Assembly: GCF_030814655.1 (NCBI RefSeq)
Contig: NZ_JAUSVK010000001.1
Span: forward strand, 1,631,501 to 1,695,500
Origin: Labrys monachus
GTDB lineage: Bacteria; Pseudomonadota; Alphaproteobacteria; Rhizobiales; Labraceae
Direction: 5' to 3'
Length of the DNA stretch: 64,000 bases
Positions 17,154-24,848 of the stretch are shown here, one piece after another; position 1 is the stretch's first letter; every line of letters begins with the position of its first letter. Both the position numbers and the translations under genes were made by a program. Below the pieces are notes generated by a model. The model worked only from the letters and a program-made list of their open reading frames with translations, did not search any database and was not told the origin of the DNA.

Positions 17154-18229
17154 GGCGCCTCTCCTTCGACCCTTACCAGGGTCTTGTCCGAGAGGAATGC
17201 GCCACCGGACTTCACGACATCGGCGGACGGTTCCAGACCGGATATGATCTCCACTTCGCCGTCGTTGCGGCGGCCTGTCTCGACGCGTACGCGCAGGGCG
17301 CGCCGATCCTTGCCGACGGTGAAGAGGTAATTGATGCCGTCGCGGAACACGAGGCTCGTCTCGGGTACCGTGAGCGCGCTTGTCGTCTGAAGCTGGATCT
17401 GCCCCGTCGCGTAGATGCCGACCGGGGGATGGGCCTCTGCCGGCAGCGTGACATAGACGATCGCCCGACCCGTGTCGGTGCTGACCGTGGGGCCGACCAG
17501 CCTGACCGTCCCTTCTATGCGCCGATCGCCGGGGCCGAAGATCACGACCCCAAGGCCCTCCTTGATGCGGGGGAGGTAGCGCGCCGAGACCTCAGCCTGC
17601 CATTCGACGCGCTGTTGACGGATGAGCCGGAAAAGCTCGGTGCCGGACGAGACCACCGCGCCGAGCTGGGCGGACCGCGACGTGATCAAGCCATCGTCGA
17701 CCGCTGCGATCGTCGTCTGGTTGACCTTGATCTTCTGACCGTCGAGCGTGGCCTGTGCGGAATCGAGGCTGGCGGCCGCCGTTTGCTCCGCGATCAGATA
17801 TTCCGTGACCTTCTCGTCCGAAAGCGCGCCGCTGCCCAGCACCTTGCGCGCCCGGTCCGCATTCGCCTTCGCCTTGGCCAGGTCCGCCTTGGCCGATTCG
17901 AGCGAGGCCTCCTCCTTGCGCAGATCCGCAAGCACCGTTTCCTGGGCGAGGCGCACCAGCGGCTGGCCCTTCGAGACCACCGAACCGACATCGGCGAGAA
18001 CATCCGTGATGCGAAGACCGCCGATCTCCGAGGCGATGATCGCTTCATGCCAAGGCTTGAGCCAGCCGGTCGCGGGGACGGTCTCCGGCCATTGGCGCTG
18101 GGTCGGCTTGACCACGGCCACGGTGAGGGCCGCAGCTTCCTCCTGCTGCTGTCCATTGGAGGTCTCAGCAGCAAAAGCAGGGCTCGCCCCGGCGAGCAGA
18201 GCAACGAATAAACAGGCGGAACGCCACAT
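17150..18229 (-). CDS. RND efflux periplasmic adaptor subunit (HlyD/AcrA family)
   Basis: The 359-residue adaptor has an N-terminal signal peptide (SACLFVALLAGASPAFAAE) without a lipobox. A lipoyl half (WHEAIIASEIGGLRI and GSVVSKGQPLVRL) follows, then a coiled coil of about 70 residues rich in Ala, Lys and Glu. The second lipoyl half (TTIAAVDDGLITSR) and a beta-barrel/membrane-proximal domain (GIYATGQIQL, VPETSLVF) come after. It links the RND pump to an outer-membrane channel. The ATG at 18229 is preceded by AAGGA about 12 bases upstream. The frame is open further upstream because it runs into an in-frame remnant of an outer-membrane efflux gene. Confidence 0.9.
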   Translation of the reverse strand: MWRSACLFVALLAGASPAFAAETSNGQQQEEAAALTVAVVKPTQRQWPETVPATGWLKPWHEAIIASEIGGLRITDVLADVGSVVSKGQPLVRLAQETVLADLRKEEASLESAKADLAKAKANADRARKVLGSGALSDEKVTEYLIAEQTAAASLDSAQATLDGQKIKVNQTTIAAVDDGLITSRSAQLGAVVSSGTELFRLIRQQRVEWQAEVSARYLPRIKEGLGVVIFGPGDRRIEGTVRLVGPTVSTDTGRAIVYVTLPAEAHPPVGIYATGQIQLQTTSALTVPETSLVFRDGINYLFTVGKDRRALRVRVETGRRNDGEVEIISGLEPSADVVKSGGAFLSDKTLVRVEGEAP

Positions 18230-18235
18230 CACAGG

Positions 18236-18604
18236 AGATTTCCTTGTGCCTTTGCATGGGCCAGCGGCAGGGAAACGAGCTGCGCTGCTCGCATCGCCGA
18301 TCCGCCTGCGGGCGCCGTCGACCCGCATAAGAGCGGCTTCGATCTCGGCGATCGCGCTCCTGGCGGCCTGGCGCGATCCGCCGTCGAAAAGCGGGATCGT
18401 CGGCGCCGGGCCGAAGGACCACGGCACTGACGTTCCGGTCGGCATCGAACTGTCGATCCTCGCCGGATCGCCGAGGCTCAGGCTGGGATAGAGATCGGCT
18501 TTCGCCGCCCCGACATCGGCCATGGCTGCCGCGAGCCCCTGCTCGAGCGCAATTTGCTTGTCAAATACAACTCTCATTCGGCGCCCGGGACACAGTAAAC
18601 TCAT
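18236..18604 (-). pseudogene. Remnant of an outer-membrane efflux protein (OprM/TolC type)
   Basis: In the frame directly ahead of the adaptor, the sequence reads EQGLAAAMADVGAAKADLYPS, then SWSFGPAPTIPLFDGG-like text (here PWSFGPAPTIPLFDGGSRQ) and AIAEIEAALMRVDGARR. This is the distinctive central-to-late repeat of OprM/NodT-type channels. Only about 95 residues remain of an expected ~470, without signal peptide or beta-barrel strands. A small ORF could start at the ATG at 18604, but a functional channel is excluded. It shows that the operon once carried its own third component. Confidence 0.62.
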
Positions 18605-18624
18605 CCATCAATAGCGGCGCGGGC

Positions 18625-18651
18625 GTTAAGTGCCGTTAAGTCAATGTTAAG
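18625..18651. promoter_or_regulatory. Three GTTAAG direct repeats, probable response-regulator site
   Basis: GTTAAG occurs at 18625, 18635 and 18646, a spacing of 10 and 11 bases or one helical turn. It lies in the divergent region between the efflux remnant/adaptor and the response regulator. OmpR-family regulators characteristically bind such head-to-tail repeats as dimers, so this is a good candidate site for control of both transcripts. Confidence 0.55.
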
Positions 18652-18724
18652 ATAAGTAAAACTCCCTATCCGGCCGGCATTTTTCTTGTATGGGTTTTCT
18701 CTTGACGAATGACGGGCACTCAGA

Positions 18725-19414
18725 ATGGTAAAGGTCCTTCTCATCGACGACGATGTCGATCTCACGACCCTCCTGAAAGAGTATCTCAATGAGGAGGGTT
18801 TCGAGGTCTCGACCGCGCAGGACGGGCGCACCGCGATCGCACAGGCTGCATCGAACGCCGTCGACATCATCGTCCTCGACATCATGATGCCGCACATGAA
18901 CGGCATCGATGTCCTGCAGCGGATCCGACGGTCGAGTACGGTGCCCGTCCTGATGCTGACGGCCAAGGGCGATGACGTCGATCGGATCGCCGGGCTCAAC
19001 CTCGGTGCCGATGATTATGTGCCGAAGCCGTGCTCTCCCGGCGAACTCGCCGCAAGATTGAAGGCGATATTGCGCCGCGCCGGCCCGTCGGGGGCCGGAA
19101 CGGCGCAGGAAGTGCTCCGTGCGGGCGAACTCGTCATGTACCCGGGAAACAGGGCGGCGGAATGGCGCGGCAAGCCTCTGGAACTGACAGGTACCGAATT
19201 CAGCCTGCTCGAAGTTCTCGCCCGCAACGCCGGCCAGCTCGTGTCCAAGCAGGAGATTTCAAGGCACGCGTTCGGGCGGCCCTTGACGCCTTTCGATCGG
19301 CGGATCGACGTTCACCTGAGCAGCGTCCGTCAGAAGCTCGGCGCAAGGGGCGATGGCCAGTCCTGGATTCAGTCGGTGCGCGGGCAAGGCTACCAGCTCC
19401 TGCAGGATCGATGA
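18725..19414 (+). CDS. OmpR-family response regulator (CpxR-like)
   Basis: The 229-residue protein has a receiver domain (residues 1-120: acidic pocket IDDDVDL, phospho-acceptor aspartate in IIVLDIMMP, threonine in LMLTAKG, lysine in YVPKPCSPGEL). A winged-helix output domain follows (LTGTEFSLLEVLARN, QEISRHAFGR, RRIDVHLSSVRQKLG). It is transcribed away from the RND efflux operon and overlaps the sensor kinase gene by 4 bp, so the pair forms a two-component system likely controlling the pump. The ATG at 18725 begins directly at the first receiver strand. Confidence 0.93.
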   Translation: MVKVLLIDDDVDLTTLLKEYLNEEGFEVSTAQDGRTAIAQAASNAVDIIVLDIMMPHMNGIDVLQRIRRSSTVPVLMLTAKGDDVDRIAGLNLGADDYVPKPCSPGELAARLKAILRRAGPSGAGTAQEVLRAGELVMYPGNRAAEWRGKPLELTGTEFSLLEVLARNAGQLVSKQEISRHAFGRPLTPFDRRIDVHLSSVRQKLGARGDGQSWIQSVRGQGYQLLQDR

Positions 19415-20709
19415 TGCGTCGCCTGTTCTGGAAGTTCTTCACCATCATCTGGTTGACGATGGCCGCGTCGGTCGCGGGGCCCTTCATCATCATCAACCTG
19501 CTCGACGCTGCTCCATTCTCCCAGGATATCGCGCGCGAGCGGCGAGACTTCACCCTGGATGTGGCGGCGCGGCTGCTCGAGCAGCAAGGGAAAGATGCCG
19601 CCGAGGCTTTCGCCCGGGCCGTGGCGGCGCTGCCTCGGCCTGTCAACCTGTCTGTTTCCGAGATTGGCCCTTCCAGCGCTTGCCCGGGCGTCGAGGCGGA
19701 AAATGTGCGGAGCGTCGCTGTCGGCGGCACTTGCAGCCGCGTGAGCATCATCGCGCAGGAATCCGGCACCATGGCGGGAGACTGGCCGAAGCTGCTGCCA
19801 TGGGTCTCGGCCCTCATCGCCAGCGCGGTGTCCGCCTTCTGGCTGGCCCGCTATCTCATTCTCCCCGTCGTCCATCTCCGCCACGGTCTGAGCGCTCTCG
19901 CCCAGGGCCGGTTCGACGTGCGCATCGGTGACAAGATGGACGGCCGGAAGGACGAAGTGACGGCTCTCGCGCACGACTTCGATGCCAGCGCCGCCCACCT
20001 GGAGGAACTCCAAGGGATCCAGCAGCGGCTGTTTCATGACGTGTCCCATGAGCTCCGCTCGCCCCTGTCCCGTCTTCAGGCGGCCATCGGCGTGCTCAGA
20101 CAGAATCCGTCCAGGCTCGATATCATGATGGATCGCATGGATCGCGAGATCGAGCGTATCGACGGGCTGGTTGGCGAGATCCTCACACTCGCCCGACTGA
20201 GCGCCCGCTCCGGCGACGGCGCGGTGCAAACCCTCGACCTCATGGATCTCCTGAACGGGATCGTGGACGATGCGGCCTTCGAGGCTCAGGCTCGTGGAAT
20301 TTCCCTGTCCCATGACGGCGTCGCGGCATTCGTCGCCGAGGTCAACGGGGAACTGATCTATCGGGCGTTTGAGAATGTCATCCGCAACGCGCTCAAATAT
20401 TCACCCGACAATTCCCGCGTTTCGATTTTTTCTCAAATCGTCGACGAGCGGCTTCGCGTGACGGTCACGGACGAGGGGGCCGGCGTGCCGGCGTCCGAGC
20501 TCGAATGGATCTTCCAGCCTTTTTCGCGCGGAAGCCATGCGGTTGCGCGAAGCGGCTATGGCCTTGGCCTGGCCATCACAAAACATGCGATCGAAGAGCA
20601 TGGCGGCCGCGTGACGGCTTCGATCGCCGCCGGCGGCGGTCTGGCCGTCACCTTGGAAATCCCCAGGCTGGCGGCCCGCAAGCCGGAAGACATGTTCCCG
20701 TTCGGCTGA
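19411..20709 (+). CDS. Sensor histidine kinase (CpxA-like)
   Basis: The 432-residue kinase has a first membrane helix (residues about 7-29) and a periplasmic domain of about 90 residues with two cysteines (SACPG and GGTCSRV). A second helix follows (WVSALIASAVSAFWLARYLI), then a HAMP region. The phospho-acceptor histidine lies in FHDVSHELRSPLSRLQAA, and the ATPase has N (FENVIRNALKYSP), G1 (VTDEGAGVP), F and G2 (GYGLGLAITKH) boxes. The ATGATG start overlaps the regulator's stop and has AGGAT just upstream. The cysteine-bearing periplasmic sensor suggests envelope or redox signals; the ligand is unknown. Confidence 0.92.
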   Translation: MMRRLFWKFFTIIWLTMAASVAGPFIIINLLDAAPFSQDIARERRDFTLDVAARLLEQQGKDAAEAFARAVAALPRPVNLSVSEIGPSSACPGVEAENVRSVAVGGTCSRVSIIAQESGTMAGDWPKLLPWVSALIASAVSAFWLARYLILPVVHLRHGLSALAQGRFDVRIGDKMDGRKDEVTALAHDFDASAAHLEELQGIQQRLFHDVSHELRSPLSRLQAAIGVLRQNPSRLDIMMDRMDREIERIDGLVGEILTLARLSARSGDGAVQTLDLMDLLNGIVDDAAFEAQARGISLSHDGVAAFVAEVNGELIYRAFENVIRNALKYSPDNSRVSIFSQIVDERLRVTVTDEGAGVPASELEWIFQPFSRGSHAVARSGYGLGLAITKHAIEEHGGRVTASIAAGGGLAVTLEIPRLAARKPEDMFPFG

Positions 20710-20857
20710 GATAGCCGGCAGGGGGATGGATCCGGTTCGGACGCCGCACGGCGACAGGTGAGCCCCTTGGCGCGTCCAGGAATTTCCCTCGGCGACCGTG
20801 CGCCTCCTGACGCCGATATGGGTTGCGGCGCGTCCGTCCGCCAGGAATACTGCCTGG

Positions 20858-21292
20858 ATGGAAGATGCGTCCCGAGCCTATCCCATCCGCCCCATCCTCG
20901 CAGCGAGCGTCGTCATCTTCAGGGACGGCAAGGTGCTGCTGGGGGAAAGGGCGCGTTCGCCGGGGCGGGGCCTGTTCTCCCTGCCGGGCGGTGCCGTCGA
21001 GGCCGGCGAAGGGCTGGAGGCGGCGGCCCGGCGCGAGGTGCGGGAGGAAACCGGGCTCGACGTGGAGATCGCGGGCTTCGTCTGCCACAAGGAAGTGATC
21101 CATCGCGACGAGGCGGGAGCCGTGCATCGGCACTTCGTCATCGCAGTGTTCGCCGCGAGAGGCTGCGCCGGCGAGCCACGTCCGAACGACGAGGTCCTCG
21201 GCTTCCGCTGGGCCGATCCCCAGACCCTCGACGGGCTGCCGGTGACGGAGGGCCTCGCCGCGGTCGTCGCCGCCGCCGGACGTCTGTTGTGA
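20858..21292 (+). CDS. NUDIX hydrolase
   Basis: The 144-residue protein contains a full Nudix box at about residues 44-66 (GGAVEAGEGLEAAARREVREE with the following TGLD), which binds Mg and hydrolyses nucleoside-diphosphate-linked compounds. The best-known relatives of this size are MutT/ADP-ribose or NADH pyrophosphatase-like; the substrate is not assignable. The ATG at 20858 was chosen because AGGA lies about 11 bases upstream and the domain starts soon after; a longer frame from 20798 adds residues without family character. It overlaps the next gene by 4 bp (GTGA). Confidence 0.85.
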   Translation: MEDASRAYPIRPILAASVVIFRDGKVLLGERARSPGRGLFSLPGGAVEAGEGLEAAARREVREETGLDVEIAGFVCHKEVIHRDEAGAVHRHFVIAVFAARGCAGEPRPNDEVLGFRWADPQTLDGLPVTEGLAAVVAAAGRLL

Positions 21293-21726
21293 CGCGCGAG
21301 CGGCGACTACATTCCGCAGCCCGGTGGCTCCTTGCCGGCCTCGTGGCGGCCCTGCTGGGCGGCGCCACGCCGGGGCGAGCCCAGACGCCTCCGGTCCCGC
21401 CTCCGCCGGCCCAGGCGCCCTCGGCGCCCCCCTACGAACCGCAATTGCTGCGCCTGTCGGAGCTGATGGGCGCGCTGCATTATCTGCGCGGTCTCTGCGG
21501 GTTCGCGGATGCGCCGGCCTGGCGCGACGAGATGAACGCCCTGATGGCGGCGCAGGCGCTCGACGAGGCGGCGAAGGAGCGCTTCGCCGGTGCCTTCAAC
21601 CGCGGCTTCCGGACGTTCTCCGAGACCTACCGCACCTGCAACGAGGCGGCGGGAGGGATCATCCGCTCCTATCTCGACCAGAGCGGTGCCATCACCAAGG
21701 AGCTCGAATCCCGCTACGGCCATTAA
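21289..21726 (+). CDS. TIGR02301-family exported protein
   Basis: The 145-residue product has a signal peptide (ARWLLAGLVAALLGGATPGRAQ), a Pro/Ala-rich linker, then a compact helical domain. That domain has YEPQLLRLSELMGALHYLRGLCG, two cysteines (GLCG and YRTCNEA) and a C-terminal RSYLDQSGAITKELESRYG. This pattern matches the TIGR02301 family, found almost only in Hyphomicrobiales and of unknown function. It starts with GTG at 21289, overlapping the NUDIX gene by 4 bp. The NUDIX-TIGR02301 order is a recurrent pairing, which supports the start. Confidence 0.78.
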   Translation: MTRERRLHSAARWLLAGLVAALLGGATPGRAQTPPVPPPPAQAPSAPPYEPQLLRLSELMGALHYLRGLCGFADAPAWRDEMNALMAAQALDEAAKERFAGAFNRGFRTFSETYRTCNEAAGGIIRSYLDQSGAITKELESRYGH

Positions 21727-21812
21727 CGATTAATTTCAAACTGTCTATTCCCGGGACGCCGGCATGCTATGTTGCCGGTGTCGACGGCAGGCGCCGCGGC
21801 ACGGAAAAGGCC

Positions 21813-22073
21813 ATGTTTGATCGCGTCACCACCCTCCAACAGCAATTCGCTGCCGACGATGCGCGTCGGGCGGCGCTCGATTATCTCTTGCAGGCGTGGG
21901 AAGAGGCCATTCTCGACGGCATCGACGGGGACTGCGTGGCGAATGCCGCCCTGTTCGCGGCATTCAAGGAACTCGTCGCGACCTATGGCGAAGAGCCGGT
22001 GGCGCGCTTTGCGGAGCGGTTGCCCGAGCGCGTGCGCAATGGGGAGTTCACCCTTCAGGGTATGCATCAATAG
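21813..22073 (+). CDS. Small conserved hypothetical protein
   Basis: The 86-residue, acidic, helical protein (MFDRVTTLQQQFAADDARRA, later FKELVATYGEEPVARFAERLPER) has no signal peptide or membrane segment, so it is probably cytoplasmic. GGAAAAGG precedes the ATG. I recognise no domain. Its helical, charged make-up resembles small regulatory or chaperone-like proteins common in this order, but no function is inferred. Confidence 0.6.
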   Translation: MFDRVTTLQQQFAADDARRAALDYLLQAWEEAILDGIDGDCVANAALFAAFKELVATYGEEPVARFAERLPERVRNGEFTLQGMHQ

Positions 22074-22155
22074 ATTGTTACGCTGGCCGCAGGGGGATTG
22101 TGGCATGAGGCGGGTTGTCGCCCTCGTAATGCCCCGGCGCAGTGATTAGCTTGGA

Positions 22156-22842
22156 ATGAGCCCGCCCCCGATTCGTACGTTCCTCACCCGATGGTCGCCC
22201 ATGCGCCGCATAGCCTTCGCCATTTCCGGCCTCGCTGTCCTCCTGATGGGCGCCACCTCGTCCCTCGCAGCCAATGACGCCACGCAGTCCTCCCCGGGCT
22301 CTCCGCCCTCGGTGAGCACCCAGACGCCGACCGTTACCGTTACCCCGCCGGCGAACGACGACAGCACGGACGCCCAGGCGCCCCAGGTGTTCTACGGCGA
22401 GGATGGCCTGCCCGCCCCGGTGAAGGAATTGCGCCGCAAGCTGATCGCCGCCATCAAGACGGGCGATCTCGAATCGCTGCGGCCGATCATCGAGGCCAAT
22501 GGCGCGACGCCCGAACTGTCCGGCGGCGACAGCGACGATCCGATCGCCACGCTCAAGCTGCTCGCCGGGGATCCGCAGGGCCGGGAGATTCTGGCGATCA
22601 TGGAGGACGTGCTGGAATCCGGCTACGTCCATGTCGATGTCGGCACGCCGCAGGAGGCCTATGTCTGGCCCTATTTCGCGCGCTACCCCCTCAGCAAGCT
22701 CACAGGCCCGCAGATGGTGGAACTGTTCCGGCTGATCACCGCCGGCGATTTCCAGGACATGCAGGACAAGGGCGTCTACTCCTTCTACCGCCTCGGCATC
22801 GGCCCGGACGGCAAGTGGCAGTTCTTCGAGGACGGCGACTGA
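22156..22842 (+). CDS. Conserved hypothetical exported protein
   Basis: The product (228 residues from ATG 22156, 213 from ATG 22201) has a signal peptide MRRIAFAISGLAVLLMGATS and a low-complexity Ser/Thr/Pro linker. A globular domain follows with ELRRKLIAAIKTGDLESLRPII, GYVHVDVGTPQEAYVWPYFA and FYRLGIGPDGKWQFFEDGD. The domain resembles hypothetical periplasmic proteins of Hyphomicrobiales with no assigned role. The shorter start gives a normal signal peptide and may be the true one; neither has a good ribosome binding site. Confidence 0.65.
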   Translation: MSPPPIRTFLTRWSPMRRIAFAISGLAVLLMGATSSLAANDATQSSPGSPPSVSTQTPTVTVTPPANDDSTDAQAPQVFYGEDGLPAPVKELRRKLIAAIKTGDLESLRPIIEANGATPELSGGDSDDPIATLKLLAGDPQGREILAIMEDVLESGYVHVDVGTPQEAYVWPYFARYPLSKLTGPQMVELFRLITAGDFQDMQDKGVYSFYRLGIGPDGKWQFFEDGD

Positions 22843-22936
22843 GGTCAAGAGGCCGGTTTCAGAACACCGTTCGGCGGCGGCGCATCGGCCGATCGCCTCG
22901 CAAGGTCGATGCGGGCTGCGCTCCCCTCCCTTCGTT

Positions 22937-23872
22937 TCAGGCCTGCATCAATGCCGCCACATGGACGGCGCTGGAGCGGGCGAGCGCCGCGAGGTCATAG
23001 CCCCCTTCGAGCACCGAGACGATGCGGCCCCCGGCCGTCTCGTCCGCAACCCGCATCAATTCCAGCGTCACCCAGGCATAGTCCTCCTCGATGAGGTTGA
23101 GACTGCCGAGGGGATCGTCGGCATGGGCGTCGAACCCCGCCGAGACCAGCAGCAGATCGGGCGCGAAGGCGCGGATCCGGGGCAGGATGAGCGTCTTCAT
23201 CGCCTCGCGGAACTCGGCGCCGCCCTGTCCGGCGCGCAAGGGCGCGTTGACGATGGTGCCGGCTTCTCCGACCTCATCGCGCGCTCCGGTGCCCGGATAG
23301 AGCGGCATCTGATGCGTCGATGCGTAGAGGATGGTGGGATCGGCCCAGAAGATCGCCTGCGTCCCGTTGCCGTGATGCACGTCGAAATCCATGATCGCGA
23401 CGCGCACCGCCCCGTGCGCCCGCTGGGCATGCCGGGCCGCGACGGCGACATTGTTGAAGAAGCAGAACCCCATCGCGCGCTCGGGCTCGGCATGATGGCC
23501 GGGCGGGCGCGCGGCCACGAAGGCGTTGCGCACCTTGCCCGTCATCACCTGGTCCACCGCCAGCATGGCTCCGCCGACGCCGCGCCGGGCGGCTTCGAGG
23601 GTGCCGGCGGACATCGATGTGTCCGCGTCGAGCGATGCCAGGCCCTCGTCGTCATGCGGACTGAGGCGCTGCAAGGTCTCGATATAGCGGCGCGAGTGGC
23701 AGGATTCGATCGCATCGAAGGCGGCTTCCGGCGCCGCCTGCCGTTCGAGCGCCTCGAAAGCGGGGCTGGAAAGGGCGGACTCGACCGCCAGAATACGCTC
23801 GACGCGCTCGGGATGGCCGCGCGGCGTCTCGTGGCGGGCGAAGGCGGGGTGGGTGACGAGGAGGGTCGCCAT
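22937..23872 (-). CDS. Histone-deacetylase-family amidohydrolase (AcuC / acetylpolyamine-type)
   Basis: The 311-residue zinc hydrolase carries the class II HDAC-like signatures RPPGHHAEPERAMGFCFFNN (the catalytic His pair), IMDFDVHHGNGT (zinc Asp and His), SAGFDAHADDPLG (zinc Asp) and EGGYD. Bacterial relatives deacetylate small acetyl amines, acetylpolyamines or acetyl-lysine, and some are linked to acetate metabolism. The ATG at 23872 fits the conserved N-terminus. It lies 4 bp downstream of the SDR gene on the same strand and follows an acyl-CoA dehydrogenase, so the three may be one transcript. The substrate is not determined. Confidence 0.88.
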   Translation of the reverse strand: MATLLVTHPAFARHETPRGHPERVERILAVESALSSPAFEALERQAAPEAAFDAIESCHSRRYIETLQRLSPHDDEGLASLDADTSMSAGTLEAARRGVGGAMLAVDQVMTGKVRNAFVAARPPGHHAEPERAMGFCFFNNVAVAARHAQRAHGAVRVAIMDFDVHHGNGTQAIFWADPTILYASTHQMPLYPGTGARDEVGEAGTIVNAPLRAGQGGAEFREAMKTLILPRIRAFAPDLLLVSAGFDAHADDPLGSLNLIEEDYAWVTLELMRVADETAGGRIVSVLEGGYDLAALARSSAVHVAALMQA

Positions 23873-23876
23873 CGTC

Positions 23877-24740
23877 CTATACCATCGTGGTGCCGACGAC
23901 CACGCCGGGGGGAGGAACCGAATCGTCGGGGACGAAGAAGTCCGGCGCGAGCGTCTGGGTGGGGTCGGCGCGATAGGGCTCGAAATCGGTGACGCCCTCG
24001 CCGCTCAGGAACGTGTCGTCGATGAGAAAGTTGCCGGAGAAGTCGACGGGCTTGCCGAAGATGCGCCATGCGGCGTCGGCGAGGATCTCGGGCTTGCGCG
24101 AGCGGCGGATCAGGGCGTCGCCGCCGAGGATGTTGCGCACGGCCGCCGTCGCGATCGTGGTGCGGGGCCACAGGGCGTTGACGGCGATGCGCCCGCGCAA
24201 TTCGCCGGCGAGGCCGAGCACGACGAGGCTCATGCCGAACTTGGCCATCGAATAGGCCGTGTGCGGCGCGAACCACTTCTCCTTCATGTCGAGCGGCGGC
24301 GACAGCATGAGGATGTGCGGATTGGCGGCCTTGGCGATATAGGGCAGGGCGAATTTCGAGACCATGAAGGTGCCACGCGCATTGATCTGGTGCATCAGGT
24401 CGAAGCGCTTCATCTCGATGTCCGCCACCGTGCTCATCTGGATGGCGGAAGCGTTGTTGACGACGATGTCGATGCCGCCGAACTCGGCGGCGCCCCGCGC
24501 GAGGGCGGCCTTGACGTTCTCTTCGTCCCGGACGTCGACCACGAGGGGCAGGGCGCGGCCGCCCGCTTTTTCGATGTCCTCGGCCGCCGAGTGGATGGTT
24601 CCCTCCAGCTTGGGATGCGGCGCGTCGGTCTTGGCGGCGATGACGATGTTGGCGCCGTCGCGAGCGGCCCTGAGCGCGATGGCGAGTCCGATGCCGCGCG
24701 AGGCGCCGGTGATGAAGAGGGTCTTGTTGGCGAGCGACAT
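23877..24740 (-). CDS. SDR-family oxidoreductase (HSDL2-like)
   Basis: The 287-residue short-chain dehydrogenase has the NAD(P) motif TGASRGIGLAIALRAARDGANIVIAAKT and NNASAI, an active-site serine in LSPPLDM and the Tyr-Lys pair in HTAYSMAKFGM. The phrase ILMLSPPLDMKEKWF is typical of the HSDL2 subgroup, a peroxisomal-like family tied to lipid metabolism. It sits between an acyl-CoA dehydrogenase and an HDAC-like gene. The substrate is unknown; fatty-acyl or hydroxysteroid-like chemistry is a guess from the neighbours. Confidence 0.85.
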   Translation of the reverse strand: MSLANKTLFITGASRGIGLAIALRAARDGANIVIAAKTDAPHPKLEGTIHSAAEDIEKAGGRALPLVVDVRDEENVKAALARGAAEFGGIDIVVNNASAIQMSTVADIEMKRFDLMHQINARGTFMVSKFALPYIAKAANPHILMLSPPLDMKEKWFAPHTAYSMAKFGMSLVVLGLAGELRGRIAVNALWPRTTIATAAVRNILGGDALIRRSRKPEILADAAWRIFGKPVDFSGNFLIDDTFLSGEGVTDFEPYRADPTQTLAPDFFVPDDSVPPPGVVVGTTMV

Positions 24741-24848
24741 CGGCGGTTCCTCAACCGGGTACTGTGCCGGGGCGGGGCGCCCGGGCAGAATGGCGTGGCA
24801 ATCGTTCGAGCGGGACGGCGAATCTATCGAACCTCATCCTGCCATGGA

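Noticed and set aside
15114-17330. A 738-codon open frame opposite the RND permease
   Set aside because: Low-complexity Arg/Asp/Gly text without family motifs, typical of antisense reading of a GC-rich gene.
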